Source of the DNA: Gamsiella multidivaricata
Lineage: Eukaryota > Mortierellomycota > Mortierellomycetes > Mortierellales > Mortierellaceae
NCBI RefSeq assembly: GCF_025024155.1
Contig: NW_026251730.1
Span: 1-64,000 of the forward strand
Direction: 5' to 3'
DNA: 64,000 nt
Shown: positions 1 to 12,267 of the stretch, one piece after another
How the letters are laid out: every line of letters begins with the position of its first letter
Numbering within the stretch: the first letter of the stretch is position 1
The notes under the pieces: model-generated
What the model saw: only the letters and a program-made list of their open reading frames with translations
What the model was told of the DNA's origin: nothing
Database searches by the model: none
Program-made: the position numbers and the translations under genes

Positions 1-654
1 CCAATTTGAGCTGTCGTACCAGAATCGTCCCAATCGTCGGATCCGGCAAGAATTCGCTCCCGAACGTCACCCGCATCGGCCCCACCTCCATGACGGGCTG
101 TCGAGCCGTTGGCCAGTATTCGTGACACTTGATCCGACCCATTTCCTGTTCACGCGTCAACATCACCACCACCCTCGAATTCTGTTCCCACGTCGCCTTC
201 CAGAAATCCTGGAACGTCGAGGGTAAAGGTCCCTGGGTTGCGATATAGGATTTCTTGCTGAGCACCGGTGTCAGGAACGAGGCATTGATGTAATCGTCAT
301 GACCCTGTTCCACCTCCGCAATCTTGACCCGCGTGTGATCGTATGGCCAGATGTTGTTGTACCGGTTCTTGAGTCCTTGTTCGATTCCTGCACCGATACT
401 GAAGTTCGTCGTCCGGCCCGACCGCATGTTCTGGGGCAACATCAAGAGCGCCAAACGCTTGTTCTCATTGATCTCCACTTTCTGTTATAAGATAATAAAA
501 TAAAATAAAGTAGAAATAGAAATAGAAATAGAAATAGTGACGTAAAAAAAAAAGGAAGAAAAAGAAGAGCCATTATTAGTAGTCTGTATCATAACGTGGT
601 GTCTTGTTACCAATCAATCACACTAACAGAGAAAAGAGAAAAAGAAGAAAAAGA

Positions 655-686
<32 letters not shown>

Positions 687-2602
687 AGGCTCTGCCAGGT
701 CTACGCATGCCCCATGCAAAAGCAATTTGAACAACAAAATCACGAATCAAACGAACTTTACCTGAAAGAACTCGGCGAGTCTCGCCTTACCGGACTCTTC
801 AGCAATGGCAGACAACAGCCACCTCGGGAGATGATCCTGCATCGTCTCGACCGAGAATCCCATTGGCAGACGCACCGGGATCTCCTCCGTGATGTTCGTG
901 CTCAGTCCCATCGCCTGACGGACACTTTCAAACAACGGGTTCACATTCGGGTTCTCGATCATGGGCGTTTGGCATCCAAGGGCTCCTCCGGGGGGTTGCG
1001 ACATCAACGACGGTAACGAGCCCAGGTGCAGACGCGGACGTGGCGGTGAGACAATCGACATTGGATTCGTCGTCGCTCCTGTTGGTGCAGACGAGGAAAG
1101 ACTACCGCCGCCGCTCAATGACATGTTTAGTGGCGAAGACGATCCCGAGTTCGGCCTTCCTTCTGTCCTGCAGAGATCGTTATGCCGCGCCAAGAACTCG
1201 TTAAATCCTCCTAGATAATGGAGGACACGTAGTTGAAGAAAAAGATATAGTGAGCAATAGTATTTTTTCCCATACGGAATCAACAACTGATCGTAAAGTA
1301 AAAAAAGTAAAAAAAGTAAAAAAAGTAAAAAAAGTAAAAAGTAAAAAAAGTAAAGAGCGCCTGCTTACCATTGAGATATCCCAGGGTTGCGGTGCAACCT
1401 TCCTTGCGGAACTTTTGGGTCATAAAGAACGTCGGCGATCCAACCACAGGCGCCGCACCGGTTGCGTCAAAAAAGACAATGTTCTCACACTGTTTCCACC
1501 TCGAAAAGATCTCAACGTCCTCTTCCGTCGTCAATTGCTCTGTCAACATCCGTAAAGAATACATCGGCCGCTTCAACAACATGTTGGGGATACACACATT
1601 CACCGCCGTCTTGATCGACGAGGCTGCGAACGCCACGGACGGCCGCATGTCCAGGAGCATGATCGCGTTCTTGTTCCCTATCACGGCCTCGTCGATATTG
1701 TCCGCATTCAAGACCTGTTCCAGCAGGCACGACACCGTCTCGGCCTTCATCTCCTGAATGTTCAACTCTGCAGGCGCTGCCACCGCCGTTGGGGACAGGT
1801 GCGACATTGAGAGACGCGCACCCGAAGCCGAAGCCGGCCCTGAGCTCGGTGGGGACATCAAGGAGGAGAGGGGCATGGAGATCGACAGATTGGATCTGTG
1901 TACGGGCATGCCAGCGGAATAAGATCCATTGCGATCTATGCCCGGATGTGTTCCGCCTGCAGTCGAAGACGGGTATGGTTCCCAGCCCGGGGCGGATGAG
2001 GCGCTCAGGGTACGGGCATGTGAGTGTGAGGCCATCGAGGACGGTGGCAGATGGAAGCCATGAGGGTCCTGTTCAGAGACGGTCGAGGGATCGGCTGTGG
2101 AGGGGAAGTAGGAGGGAGAGGAGGCCGAGAAGCTTGGGATCTCGATGGCGGCGGGAGTCTGTGCCGGGACAGAGAAGCCCGAGATGAAGAGGTTGGCCTG
2201 GGAGGGCTGGAAGGCTGAGGTGGTTGGGCCAGGGGTGGAGGCGGCGGTGGAGAAGTAGTCGGAGCGGGATGTCTCGGTCCAGGTGGCCTGTGGGGTGAAG
2301 AAGGGGGTTTCGAGGGGGAGCTGCTGCGTCAGATGCAACGCAGGGTCCTGAGCGGCTGCAAAGAAGCCCGATCCGGAGAACGAGGGCGTTGGACGGGCAG
2401 AGGCGGCAGCAGTGGCTGTGGCGATGTTGGTAGCAGCGCCGGAGTGCGGTGCCGGGTGGTGTGGTGCGGACGGGGAGGTGGAGGGGTCGACTAGGAGGGC
2501 GAGGGTGGAGGGGTCGTGGGGCCCCGTGGAGGAGAGGGCGGATATGCGGGAGTTGGAGGCATTTTGTTGGCTCTGGAGGATCCGTGATGACGAAGTGTTC
2601 AT
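1..2602 (-). CDS. Rhodanese-domain tyrosine protein phosphatase (Pyp/Ptp2-Ptp3 type), 3' end outside window
   Basis: Predicted exons on the minus strand are 2602-1369, 1210-762 and 481 to beyond base 1. Phases agree: exon 1 ends after one base of a Gly codon and exon 2 restores it as LNGGFNEF. The N-terminal ~270 residues are Ser/Pro/Ala/Thr-rich and probably disordered. A rhodanese/Cdc25-like domain follows (MLLDMRPSVAFAASSIKTAV, then FFDATGAAPVVG). Exon 3 begins the classical PTP domain, with NRYNNIWPYDHTRV, DDYINASFL and YIATQGPLPSTFQDFW. The catalytic HCxxGxxR loop lies beyond the window edge, so activity cannot be judged. A rhodanese followed by PTP is the architecture of fission yeast Pyp1/Pyp2 and budding yeast Ptp2/Ptp3, which dephosphorylate stress MAP kinases in cytosol and nucleus. 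Function here is inferred from that family. The first intron carries AAAAAGT-type repeats. Confidence 0.88.
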
Positions 2603-3057
2603 ATCTCTCGTATCTCCTTATCCGATTTGGCGGTTTGATTTTTTTGGGTGAAGAAGGAAAGAAGGGAAGGGCGGTGGTTGGTTGCAGCGGCCTTGTTTCT
2701 TTGTTTCGAGTTGAGACCGGGGGGGACAGAAGCAATTGATAGGCCGGCTGATGGGAAGGAAAGAACAAGGGGCCTTCTTATCGTTTTCTAGCCCTTTGTG
2801 CAATATCAATGGCGGTGGAAGGACGCGGGGAAGGAGGCAGAAGGATGGAAGGTAGATCGCATAAAAGAGCACACGCACAAAAGAACAACCAAGCAGGCCA
2901 AGAAGCAGGACTGGAGGGGGGGGAGCGGCAAAAGGGGAGGACGAGGATGGAGATGAAGACGAAGAAGAAAGAGAAGAAAAGGGGGAGGAGAGGAGGAGGG
3001 AAGCGAACAATAACAGATTATTATATATAATGTTGCTATATAATGGTATGTTGTATG

Positions 3058-3130
3058 TTGTATGCTGTATGTATAGTATATGTATATGTATATGTATATG
3101 AATATGAATATGAATATGAATATGAATATG
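3058..3130. repeat. TATATG / GAATAT microsatellite
   Basis: Alternating TATGTA/TATATG units grade into about six GAATAT units. Simple repeat, no coding content. Confidence 0.8.
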
Positions 3131-5040
3131 TATAGGGATGGATGAATGTGTGTATGAAAAAGCAGTAGCAATTGATGAAGAAGAAGAAGAAGCAAAAGAA
3201 GGGAAAAAAAGATCTTAAGTCAAGTCAGAAGAAGAAAAAAAAAAAACGATGGCGACCGTTGAGAATTGAGCCTTCTGCTGCTGCTGCTACTGTTGTTGTT
3301 GTTGTTGTTGTTGTTTTTGTTTCCTAAACGATGACGACGTGAAAAGGGAATGCAGAGCGCGAGAGGGAGAAGGAGAAGGAGGGGAGAAGGGGGAGAGGAG
3401 AGGGGCAGGAGAGAGAGAGAGAAGGGGGAGGGGAGAGAGAAGGATCTTTCTTCTGCAAAACCCAATCAGATCTGTTGCAATCGAGCTGGAAGCGAGCGCT
3501 GGCTGATCAACAAAGGGCGAATGGGTCAAGACCGATTGAACAGGACAGCCAATTAAAGAGGGAAATTGACAAGAAGGGGGAAAAAAGAAAAAGAGAAAAA
3601 AAAAACGAAAGAGAGAAGAAAGAAAGAGAGAAAAGCGAGGACGGGAAAAAGACCCGCGGTGGTCAATGGTCTGTCAGTCTGTCCGTCCGTCCATCCGTCC
3701 GTCAAACGGTCTTCGTTGTCTCTGCTCCTGTTTACTCTGTGTACATCTTCTCTCTCCTTCTCTCGCTTTCCACCTTTCTCTTCCTGCTGAAGATCAAAGA
3801 GAGAAGGGACCCCCGTTGCACCGGGATACAGTTTCGCACTACTGCACCATGTCTGCTGCACTTCAAAAAAGAAAAAGTGTGTGTGTTGTGCGTGTGTTTG
3901 TGTTTGTGTGCGATGAGAGCCCTGTCAATGACTTCATACATCCGTACGTCTTTCCATCCCCCCCTCCCCTCCCCCCCTCCCTCCCTCCTCTTACATCTCA
4001 GACTATGGCTATGACATGGCAGCCCATGGGGCCCACGTTGATATCCTGTATCAGACGCAGGGCCGCCCTCGCCTCTTTGCCTTCTAGACTTGCCTTCCTT
4101 CTCTCGCTGTCTTTCTCTCTCTCTCTCGAGACTCGCTGTGCATCTTCATACTCCCGTCTGAATGACCCCCTCATGAATGACCAATGGATGACCCACGGAA
4201 AATTGCCCCATGATCAGGGCCTCGTCCCTCCTTCCAACGTGCTCACCCCCCATTCCCCAGCGACGTCGTCCCTGGGATTCAATTCCCTCTCGGAGAAACA
4301 GGCACAGGAAATATATAGTCTACAGTACCTCTGTGTGCGTATGTTGTCTATAGACCGTGTTCAACAAGGTTATGCCCATAAAGAAAAGAGAGCTGGCGAC
4401 TAGGGTTTTAATAAAAAAAAAAAAAAAATAGCCCACAGCGATTCGATCTGTTTGTTTTTGTCTATCCATCGTCGTCATTTCCTCTTCTTCTTTTTCTTTT
4501 TCCCTCCTCCTCCTTCTCCCCGGAACTCCCTTTTGGCTGAGATGAACTTCCTCCTCCTCTCCCCCCCCCTCTTTCGAATGAACAGCTGGGCACATACTTT
4601 TTCTTTTGTTCGTTGTTCTCTTACGCAGAGAGAGTGGGGGAGAGAGGGGCGACAATGACCCAGTGTGTTGGTTAACTCCATAGACAGACAAACCCCAGGC
4701 AAAGAGACATGCTTTGTTCCTGGGGAGATGAGACGAGAAACTATACTGTCGAGGTGGTTATTTTTCTTTGTTCTTTGTTATATAGACTCTATCTATTATA
4801 TTATTTGCATCGTATTAAAACTAAATTATATATTTTTGGTTGAAATGTAAACCATCCCATGTTCCTGGAATGACATCATTGCGGTGCCTGTGATGCGATG
4901 CGATGCCATGCCATGCCATGCCTTGTCTTGTTGTTTGTGCCACCCTCCAATTCAGCCATCAAACCCGCTCCTCCCCTTCCCTTCGCAGCCCAGACCACAG
5001 TTACTACTCCTCTCTCTCCATGTACATGTACTAGAGACTC

Positions 5041-5082
<42 letters not shown>
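5041..5082. repeat. (TC)n dinucleotide repeat
   Basis: Nearly pure CT/TC run in the intergenic stretch. Confidence 0.9.
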
Positions 5083-5083
<1 letters not shown>

Positions 5084-6152
5084 AGGGGGACAATGCTTTT
5101 TTTCTACCGCAGCCCATCGTCGGGTTCTTTCCATCCTTCCGGCCCCTTTCCTCCTTGTTTCTTTCTTTCTTTCTGCTGCTTCTTCTGCAGTACACGCTTA
5201 ATCTCCATGTTCTAGACCATTCCTCACTAAGCCAAACCCCCTCTCCCCCATTTTACCCTACTAGTCAGCGGACCCGCCCTTGGGAAAAAAAAAAATGAAA
5301 CAATAATGAACCTAGTCTTCCTTCAAGGAATACCCCTACCGTGTTGGACCTGTCCAATCACTCCCCCCCTCCTTGCCTCCTCCTCCTCCCTTACTCAGCA
5401 AAAAAAAAAAAAAAAAAAAAAGCTAGGTCTTTCCTCCTCCGTTTTGTTGTACATGTACAAACATATGCTCATGTCCAGAGCACTGATAGGCCCGCGACAA
5501 ACAAGGGAAGGGGCGGGGAGGGTAGAAATACGCCATTTTTTTTTATTAGACCATCCCATGGCATTGGCTGACACAAGAAAAAAGAAGATCCCACACACAC
5601 AATTCGACGGCTGCAAAAGCGCACGATCCATCTTGTGCAACAAGACCAAAAATATATATATATATATATAAAAAAAAAACCTCTAACCCATTCAACACCC
5701 TTTGGTCCATTGGCCCGTTGGCCCGTTGGGCGCGAACCTGTCTCTCCCTCTCTTCATCCTCTTGCTCTTTTTTTTTTTTTTTTTTTTTTTCCTGTCCCTT
5801 AGTCCTTGTTTCTCGCTATTACTGCCGCCTTCTCGAATCTCTGCAGATGTTGTTGTTGATGATGATGATGACGATGATGATAATGTTTTATATCCAGGCG
5901 GCGAAAGAGAGGGTCCCATGGCAATGGCTTTGCGCCCCCAGAGACAAACCAGTCAATCCAACGCGTCCTTTTTGCGTTTTGGGAGGGATTTTTTTTTTTT
6001 CATTATTTCTTTGCGTCTGAAATGTATGTATGTATGCTCTTGCAAGAAAGATATAAAAAAAAAGGAAAAAAAGAAAAACTGTTTTCAAAGGATCGTCTTC
6101 CAACGTCCTTTGTTCTCTTTCGATGCTCTCTTCTGTGGCGTCTTCCTTTCCT

Positions 6153-8048
6153 CTAACAGGCGCATCCAAAGTCCTTCGAAGTGTCGCTGTCAATCTTGAT
6201 GGGATCAGGGAAATCACTATAAAGATGTCAAAAGAGATATGAATTGTTTAGTCATTGCCTCGCATCGCATCGCATCGTATCGCAGCACGTTTTTTTTTTC
6301 TCTTTTTCCCTCCATCTTTCTTCTTTTCCCTCCATCTTTCTTTTTTTTCCCTCCATCTTTCTTTTTGATAGAGTCAATTGGGTTGTTCCAGATAAAGTTC
6401 GCAACGGCTTTTTATCCTTACATCTCAACCTCGACCTCCTGCTGAAGAGCATTCTTGGCAATGGTCTGGAAAGCTTGCTCAACGTTGATGGCCTCCTTGG
6501 CAGAGGTTTCAAAGTAGCTGTCAAAAAGATAAATAACGTTCGTTAGAATCCTGACCCATGTCCATAAAAACAACCAGCTTCAGTCGTAGATAACACAGAG
6601 CGGTTGAACTTACGGAATGTTGCCCTTGGACTGGCACCAAGCCATAGCGCGCTTTTGAGAGATCTACAATATACGCAGGCCACAAATTGCTTAATCAGCC
6701 TTTCCTATCCCTCAATCGCTATAAAATATATATAAAAAAAAAGGCGAAAACCTCCTCTAGAAGACACCAAGCACTGTAACCCTGTAAATGATGCATACCA
6801 TGCGCTTCGACTCCTCCATATCGATCTTGTTGCCAATGACGACAAAGGGAAAGTTCTCGGGTCCACGAGGGGAAGCCTGGATCAAGAACTCGTCTCTCCA
6901 GCTCTCCAGGGTCTCGAAACTCTTTGCGTTGTTGACATCGTACACGAGCACACAGCAGTCGGCTCCACGGTAGAACGCAACACCCAAAGACTGGAAACGC
7001 TCCTGTCCAGCAGTGTCCCAGATCTATCATAGGTATTATATTACAGATGAAAACAATGAAGAATTGCGTTCTGGTCAGTCAAAAAGAGCATTTAAAAAAC
7101 AAAGACACGAGCCGTATTGAAAATTGCCTCAGGCATGGTTGCCTGGATGGACGACAAGCGTCATACGACAACAGCAAACAGTGTTTAAGTCTATCGGGAG
7201 AGGGGGAAAAGGGAAAGGGAAAGGGAAAGGGAGGGAGGAAAAACAAAAGAGCGGCATCGGGCCCTGTTCAGCCGTTTCCGTTACCTGCATGGTCACGAGG
7301 CGATCATCGACAAGAACCTCCTTGGTCAAGAAGTCGGCACCGATGGTGGCCTTGTATTGGTTGCTGAACTTCTTGTTCACATACTGGTTCATGAGCGAGG
7401 TCTTTCCGACACTAGTTACAGTTGCAAAGAAAACACAATACAGAAAACGAGACAAAAAAGAAAAACCTTGTTAGCAGGTTACAAAGAAAAAGAAAAAAAA
7501 TTGGGCACATGGCAAAGATGAGCAAAAGGGGGGAAAGGCGTGTTCCTATCTCGTGCCCGTTATGGGGGGAAACGCCTCGCACCCCTTCACGCCTCAACAG
7601 CCCTGTTATGATAAACAGAGGAATGCCCCGCCATCCTCGTCATACACGCGTCCTTCTGTTATGGGAGGAAGAAAAAAAAAAGACAGGTCCGGTTACTGCG
7701 TTTCGCGCATGTTCTTACCCACTCTCGCCCAGGATAATAACCTAATGGCAATCGGTAAATATAAAAGACAGGAAAGTTACAGGTCGGTCAAACAGCGGTC
7801 AGGACAAACGACAAGGTCAAAGCATGCGTTCGACAGTGTTCATATGTATCCAGCGCGAAGGATAGAATCCAACGACGTATAGGGTGCAATTGCACCACGC
7901 CGTTCCTTTTATCGAATCCTTGACAAGCCGTGTGTGGTGTGTCCATATGCCAACTAAACGAGACTCGTGGAAGTCATCATGAAAGAAAAAAAAATAGTGC
8001 GATGGAGCGTGGTCATACCTTCAAGAGGACTTTTTTACGGGAAGCCAT
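6153..8048 (-). CDS. YPT7: Rab7/Ypt7-family small GTPase
   Basis: Seven exons on the minus strand: 8048-8019, 7741-7719, 7411-7285, 7023-6799, 6663-6614, 6517-6422 and 6216-6153. They sum to 615 nt, 204 residues plus stop, close to the usual ~207 for Rab7. Visible motifs are the P-loop LGESGVGKTS, the switch I region [22 protein letters not shown] and TSAK. The last exon gives DFPDPIKID and a C-terminal Cys-Ala-Cys, as expected for double geranylgeranylation. Rab7/Ypt7 acts on late endosome and vacuole membranes in HOPS-dependent fusion. The sixth exon can be read to an early stop, but a GTAAGG donor there and a TATAG acceptor restore the canonical tail, so I choose the spliced form. Exon 2 is only 23 nt and codes part of the P-loop. 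Confidence 0.93.
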
Positions 8049-8596
8049 TTATGTAGCAAGAAGAACCTGGTTTCTGTTGATGTTATTGTTGTTGTCGTCG
8101 TTGTTGTTTGTTTTTTTTTAGTGATAGAAAGAGATAGAAAAAAATAAAGAGCTCAAGGTGAGTTGGGCGAGTTCCGCGGTAAAAGGGCTGGTTTCGTTCG
8201 TAGTTCGCAATGACAATACAAAGAGCAAGTACTGCGGACAAAATGTCAGGTTGAGTCGCGCTTTGATAAAGAAGAGATTCCTTACAAGTAAAAAAAAAAA
8301 AAAAGAAAATGGAAACGGAAAGAAGGAAAAGGGAGGGAAGGAGGGGAAGATTACAGGGAGGACGAGTAGCGGAGGAGTGATGGGGTTGATGAGAAAGTGA
8401 AGCAAAGAAAAATAAAAGTGTGCGGCGAAGGCGAATACAAAAAAATACTGTCCACTCAATAGGTCAAAAAGACGCAGCCTACGTCACTGGTAGGCTTTTT
8501 TTTTTTTTTTTTTTTTTTTTTTTCTATGCTCAATGCCTATGAACCATTTGTATAGAGTCTATGATAAAAAAAAAAAAAACAGTTGCTCTCCAGTCT
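8049..8596. other. Intergenic spacer with T-run
   Basis: Region between the Rab7 start and the stop of the next minus-strand gene. It contains a T-run near 8497-8523 and A-runs. I see no gene. It should hold the Rab7 promoter and the 3' untranslated region of the downstream gene. Confidence 0.5.
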
Positions 8597-9270
8597 TCAG
8601 CAGGTCGGGATCCTGGCCCAGGCATCGCCATAGCGCACCACCAGTCCATCCTCATCCACCTCCACCAGTGTCGAGTCGCTGTCGTCGTCGTCCTCATCCG
8701 TCCAGCACTCGACAATGCTCAGTGTATCGCTACTGCCCTGTCCCACATAGGCCACATGTGTGCGCACCGGTCGCAGCTCCAGGTCCGGGAACGACACCAT
8801 CGCCGTCAGCTCAGAGGTCACCGCGGACGGACAAGACATCAAATTCGCCAAATGATCCCGCATCTCGTCAGGATCGATCCCCAACGTCGCCCGTCGCAGA
8901 GGCAGCAGAAGCGTACTGGGACTGACACCGCCTCCCAAATCCAGGTGGATACATCCGTCCAGCGCCGGCAAATGCTCATACGTCTTGAACCCTGTTGATC
9001 CGTTCAAACTCGATGAGGAGCTGCTCTTGGAAAGGGTCCTGTTTGCAAACTCGATCACGGGGCTCCTCAAGGCTATCGTGGGTCTTTCGGGAGACACAAC
9101 ATTGGATAGGGAAGAAGAAGAGGAATACAGCGCTTTGGGCAGACATGGGGCAACAGGCTGACTTGTCGGGGTCTCAGTCGGGGTTGTTGGCGAGGTCGTA
9201 CAAGATTTGCTGGACGACATCGTCGCAGATGCCGCTAGACCTGCAGCTGCTGTTGATGTCGTTGCTGTCA

Positions 9271-9302
<32 letters not shown>

Positions 9303-10108
9303 GTTGTCGTTGTTGTTGTCGTTGTTGTTGGGGCAGAAAGCGACGGCAAGACCTCCTTCAACGGATTAAAGGACGAAAACCGCTTGGAGCCTCTCTTGGA
9401 GCCCTTTGGGGGCGGGGTCCATGTCAGGTTGATCTTCTCGAACGGTATCGAGCACTCCAAATCGGAGGATGACGACGAAAAGGACGAAGAAGAGCAACAG
9501 CTAGCTGCGTCCGAGAAACTAGTCTCGGCATCCTGCATGCTCATAGAACTACCAATGCTATCAGTACTGGTCCTGCCCACACAACTGCTGTTGCTCTCCT
9601 CCAAACCGCAGTTCTCTCTGTTCAAGCCCAGTGACCTCGGAGACGAGGCTGCTGCCGCAGTGGAGATAGCTGGCGAATTGACACCGGAGCGGAAGAAGCT
9701 ACGCGACCTTGCGAGGCGGTGCTCCGTCACCTTGTACCATCGTTGGTCTTGGTCCACTTCCAGTAAAAGTCGCTTCTCCGGACCTTTATCGAACATGGCA
9801 GTGAGAAGCACCCGACGTGTCATCCAGTCCTGGTCGAGGGTGATGCAGTATTGGATGTATCCTGGGTTATGGCGGCCAGAAATCAAGATCTCACCTTTGA
9901 GGGTGTGTGCAGCCTCAGGTTGCTTGTTGGAATGTGAGAGGGACATGTATTCCATCGAGCTCTTGATCAATCCTCGATAGATCAGGTGCCGTCCTGTGAG
10001 GGAATCTGAAGGGGTAGGGGTAACGGGTCGTGGTGAAGGTTTGGCGAGTGGGATGGAGGACGCTGACGAGGCTAGCGACGAGGTTGCTGTTGTGGTAGTC
10101 ATTATCAT
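8597..10108 (-). CDS. Putative glycolipid-binding (PF06475-like) protein with large low-complexity insertion
   Basis: Single-exon 503-residue reading frame. The N-terminal part (about residues 40-135) has YRGLIKSSMEYMSL, GEILISGRH, and TLDQDWMTRRVLL. The C-terminal part (about 380-503) has LDGCIHLDLGGGVSPSTLLL, PLRR and VDEDGLVVRYGDAWARI. These match the pattern I know from the putative glycolipid-binding family PF06475, mostly bacterial, where the DGC.D.DLG..P..N.LPIRR and DGLV.DYP.LW motifs are typical. Between the two halves lies a ~240-residue Ser/Thr-rich insert with about 20 consecutive Thr. Whether it binds glycolipid is inference from the family, whose function is itself poorly known. 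No signal peptide is visible. The ATG at 10108 is followed by another Met two codons later, so the exact start is uncertain. Confidence 0.72.
9271..9330. repeat. (GTT)n trinucleotide repeat coding poly-Thr
   Basis: GTT/GTC repeat on the plus strand, read as ACA/ACG/ACT-type Thr codons on the minus strand inside the glycolipid-binding-like gene. The mix of synonymous codons shows it is not a freshly expanded pure tract. Confidence 0.9.
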
Positions 10109-12249
10109 TATTATTGCTAAGTGTTAAGAGGTGAGTGGTATAGAAGATTGCGAGCGGATGCTGTTGATACTGTTGATGCTGGTGAATGGATTTGAATGTT
10201 GCTTATCGGAGAGAGAACGTTAGAGCGAAATGGTTTCTGGAGAGTTTTGAGAAGAAACGTTAAGATGGAAGGGGAGGAGGGAAGGGGGAAAGGGAGAAGT
10301 GAGAGGTTGGAAGTGGGAAGGGAGTGGCAAGTGAATGAGGAATAAAGAAATTCAGGTACAGGGTACAATGGGAGGGAGAGGCAAAGTCGTGTTGCCGGGA
10401 AGGGGGACTACAGGGTGGATGTTGTTTAAGAGACAAAGAAGAAGAAGAAGAAAAAGAAAGAAGACAAGAAGAAAGAGAACAAGAAAATACGTTGAACGCT
10501 CAGCTGCCTGAACACAAGAAGGGTTACCAATAATGCCAGGGGGATGATAAAAAAAAAGAGAGGAGTGAAGGGAGGGGGGAAGAGAGTGCGGGATGGCTCT
10601 CACATTTTTTTTATTTGGCTGAGCGTTTGGACCGTCGTTGTTGTATGCTATTATGCTATTATGCTATTTAGTGTGCCAATGCGATCACCCGAACAACAAA
10701 GACCATGCGACAAAACAGTTTTTTTGTATAGGATTGCGAAATTGAAGCTCTAACTTTTCGGATAGTAGCGATTATGAGTATCGGTATGAGTATGATATGA
10801 GAGCAATTAAAAAGCGACGATCGGTAAGGAAATCTAGGCGGCAATCAAAGGTCATCCATCATACACGATATAATAAGGAAGGATGGTAGAGGGCTGTCGT
10901 AGACAGCCGCATTAGGGCTTTCTGGGGGAAAGGGGTTCGGTTGAAACGGGGAGGCTGTGTTACGAAAGCAGTGAAGCGGAATAAAAAGAACAGCAAGCGG
11001 AGGATTCCTTTCCATTGATTTCCAAATGCAAGCTGTGTGTTCAAAGGGACAGCTGCAGCTAAAAGACGAAGCATTGGATCTATGCGAGCATAGACGGTAT
11101 TTATGAAGTAGAAACCCACGGGCAAGCGAAACAGCGGGCGATGCAGTGCGATTGTTTAGATGCATTGCAATTTAGGAGGAGAGAACGCTGTTATCAAACA
11201 CGACAAATTAGTGAGCGCCGTTTTGTTCGATTGCGCTCTCGTAGTGAAGGGAAATTGCCGCGCTGCTCAGGTGGCCATATGAACATTTGTCTGTGAACAC
11301 ATGCACCGCTGTTTCATTGTAATATAACTATTATATCAGGATACATATTCCCTCTCCTCCCTCCCTCTCTCTCATACACTCTCCGCCGTCTGTATCGAGC
11401 CAGCCAAACATGCATGTGCAAAGAGTCCTGACTCCCAGTAGTAAGCGGCGTTAAGGCTAAATCAGAGCTGGGCCATGCACAATGCGCGCGATGCTCTGCT
11501 TACCTGATCGTACCCCCATTGTGAGCCGTTCAGGCACTGTCGCTTGTGTAACCAACCGAATCCCGTGGCTACCACGGAATCTTTCTCTCTCTCTCTAACA
11601 TCTCGCAACACTCCCCTGCAGACAGCCGCTTGGTGGACCATCTCCAGGGAAAAGTGGCTTTGAACGAGATGGAGAGAGGAAGGAGGATAAAATTCATATT
11701 AGCCCGTGATCTTGACTAGGAGAGGACCCATCGGACCCGACAGGTTGCGTAGCGGTTTTGGGCCCCGGCTCAAGTATTAGAAACCATGCGACTCAGAATG
11801 TGCATCATAGGTATTTGGTCCCTCATTTTACATTAGTTTAGTGGGGGCCTTTTGTTAGCTATCTTTAGGTAACTATCGGCCGGCTGACAGTCCAAGCCGA
11901 GGCTTGGACAATGCAGCCTGTGGCACGTCTGCGCGTCTGGGGGGATCTGGCGTCAATAAAAAAAAAAAAAAAAAAAATCTCGCAACACTCCCCTTTGGAG
12001 ACGAAGGGGGAGGAGGTAATATCTGAATCATAAGATGCGTAGCGCAGGTCTGCTCACTCACTACCTCCGTGCTCCAGTAACAAACCATGTTTACGCCCGC
12101 AATTCCAAAGGGCACTATGCGTTTGCTGCTTCTTGCAGATATCTGGTACCTGAAATCTCCAACCAAAAACTCGGGCCCAACTATCTGGGAGCTTAACTGG
12201 TTCATCTCAGGGCTCAAATGAACACTGTTTGATGTGCTCAGCCAATGGA

Positions 12250-12267
12250 CCCCCCCCCCCCCCCCCC
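12250..12267. repeat. Poly-C run (18)
   Basis: Uninterrupted C-run, unusual in length for a homopolymer of this base. Confidence 0.9.

Larger units (their letters stand above)
2603..6152. other. Gene-free, polypurine/polypyrimidine-rich interval
   Basis: About 3.5 kb between the start of the phosphatase gene and the last exon of the Rab7 gene. I see no convincing coding region on either strand. It holds long GA- or CT-biased tracts (about 2810-3000, 3350-3450, 3560-3660), TATATG/GAATAT repeats near 3060-3130, a TC repeat near 5041-5082, and several A or T runs. Open frames here read through low-complexity sequence. It probably contains the phosphatase promoter and the Rab7 3' untranslated region. 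Confidence 0.6.

Noticed and set aside
3170..3470. Poly-Asn/Ser frames in GTT/GCT repeats
   Set aside because: Low-complexity translation only; no start context, domain or continuity.
6418..6517. Early stop (GAGATGTAA) as the end of the Rab7 gene
   Set aside because: It would remove the prenylation motif; a GTAAGG donor at that point and a downstream exon ending in Cys-Ala-Cys give the full-length family form.
9207..9980. Long plus-strand frame with a poly-Val/Leu stretch
   Set aside because: It is antisense to the glycolipid-binding-like gene; the hydrophobic run is just the GTT repeat read on the other strand.
11595..12000. Repeated CATCTCGCAACACTCCCCT as possible LTR or SINE ends
   Set aside because: Only ~19 bp repeat, adjacent to low-complexity runs, with no primer-binding site, polymerase fragments or longer homology.
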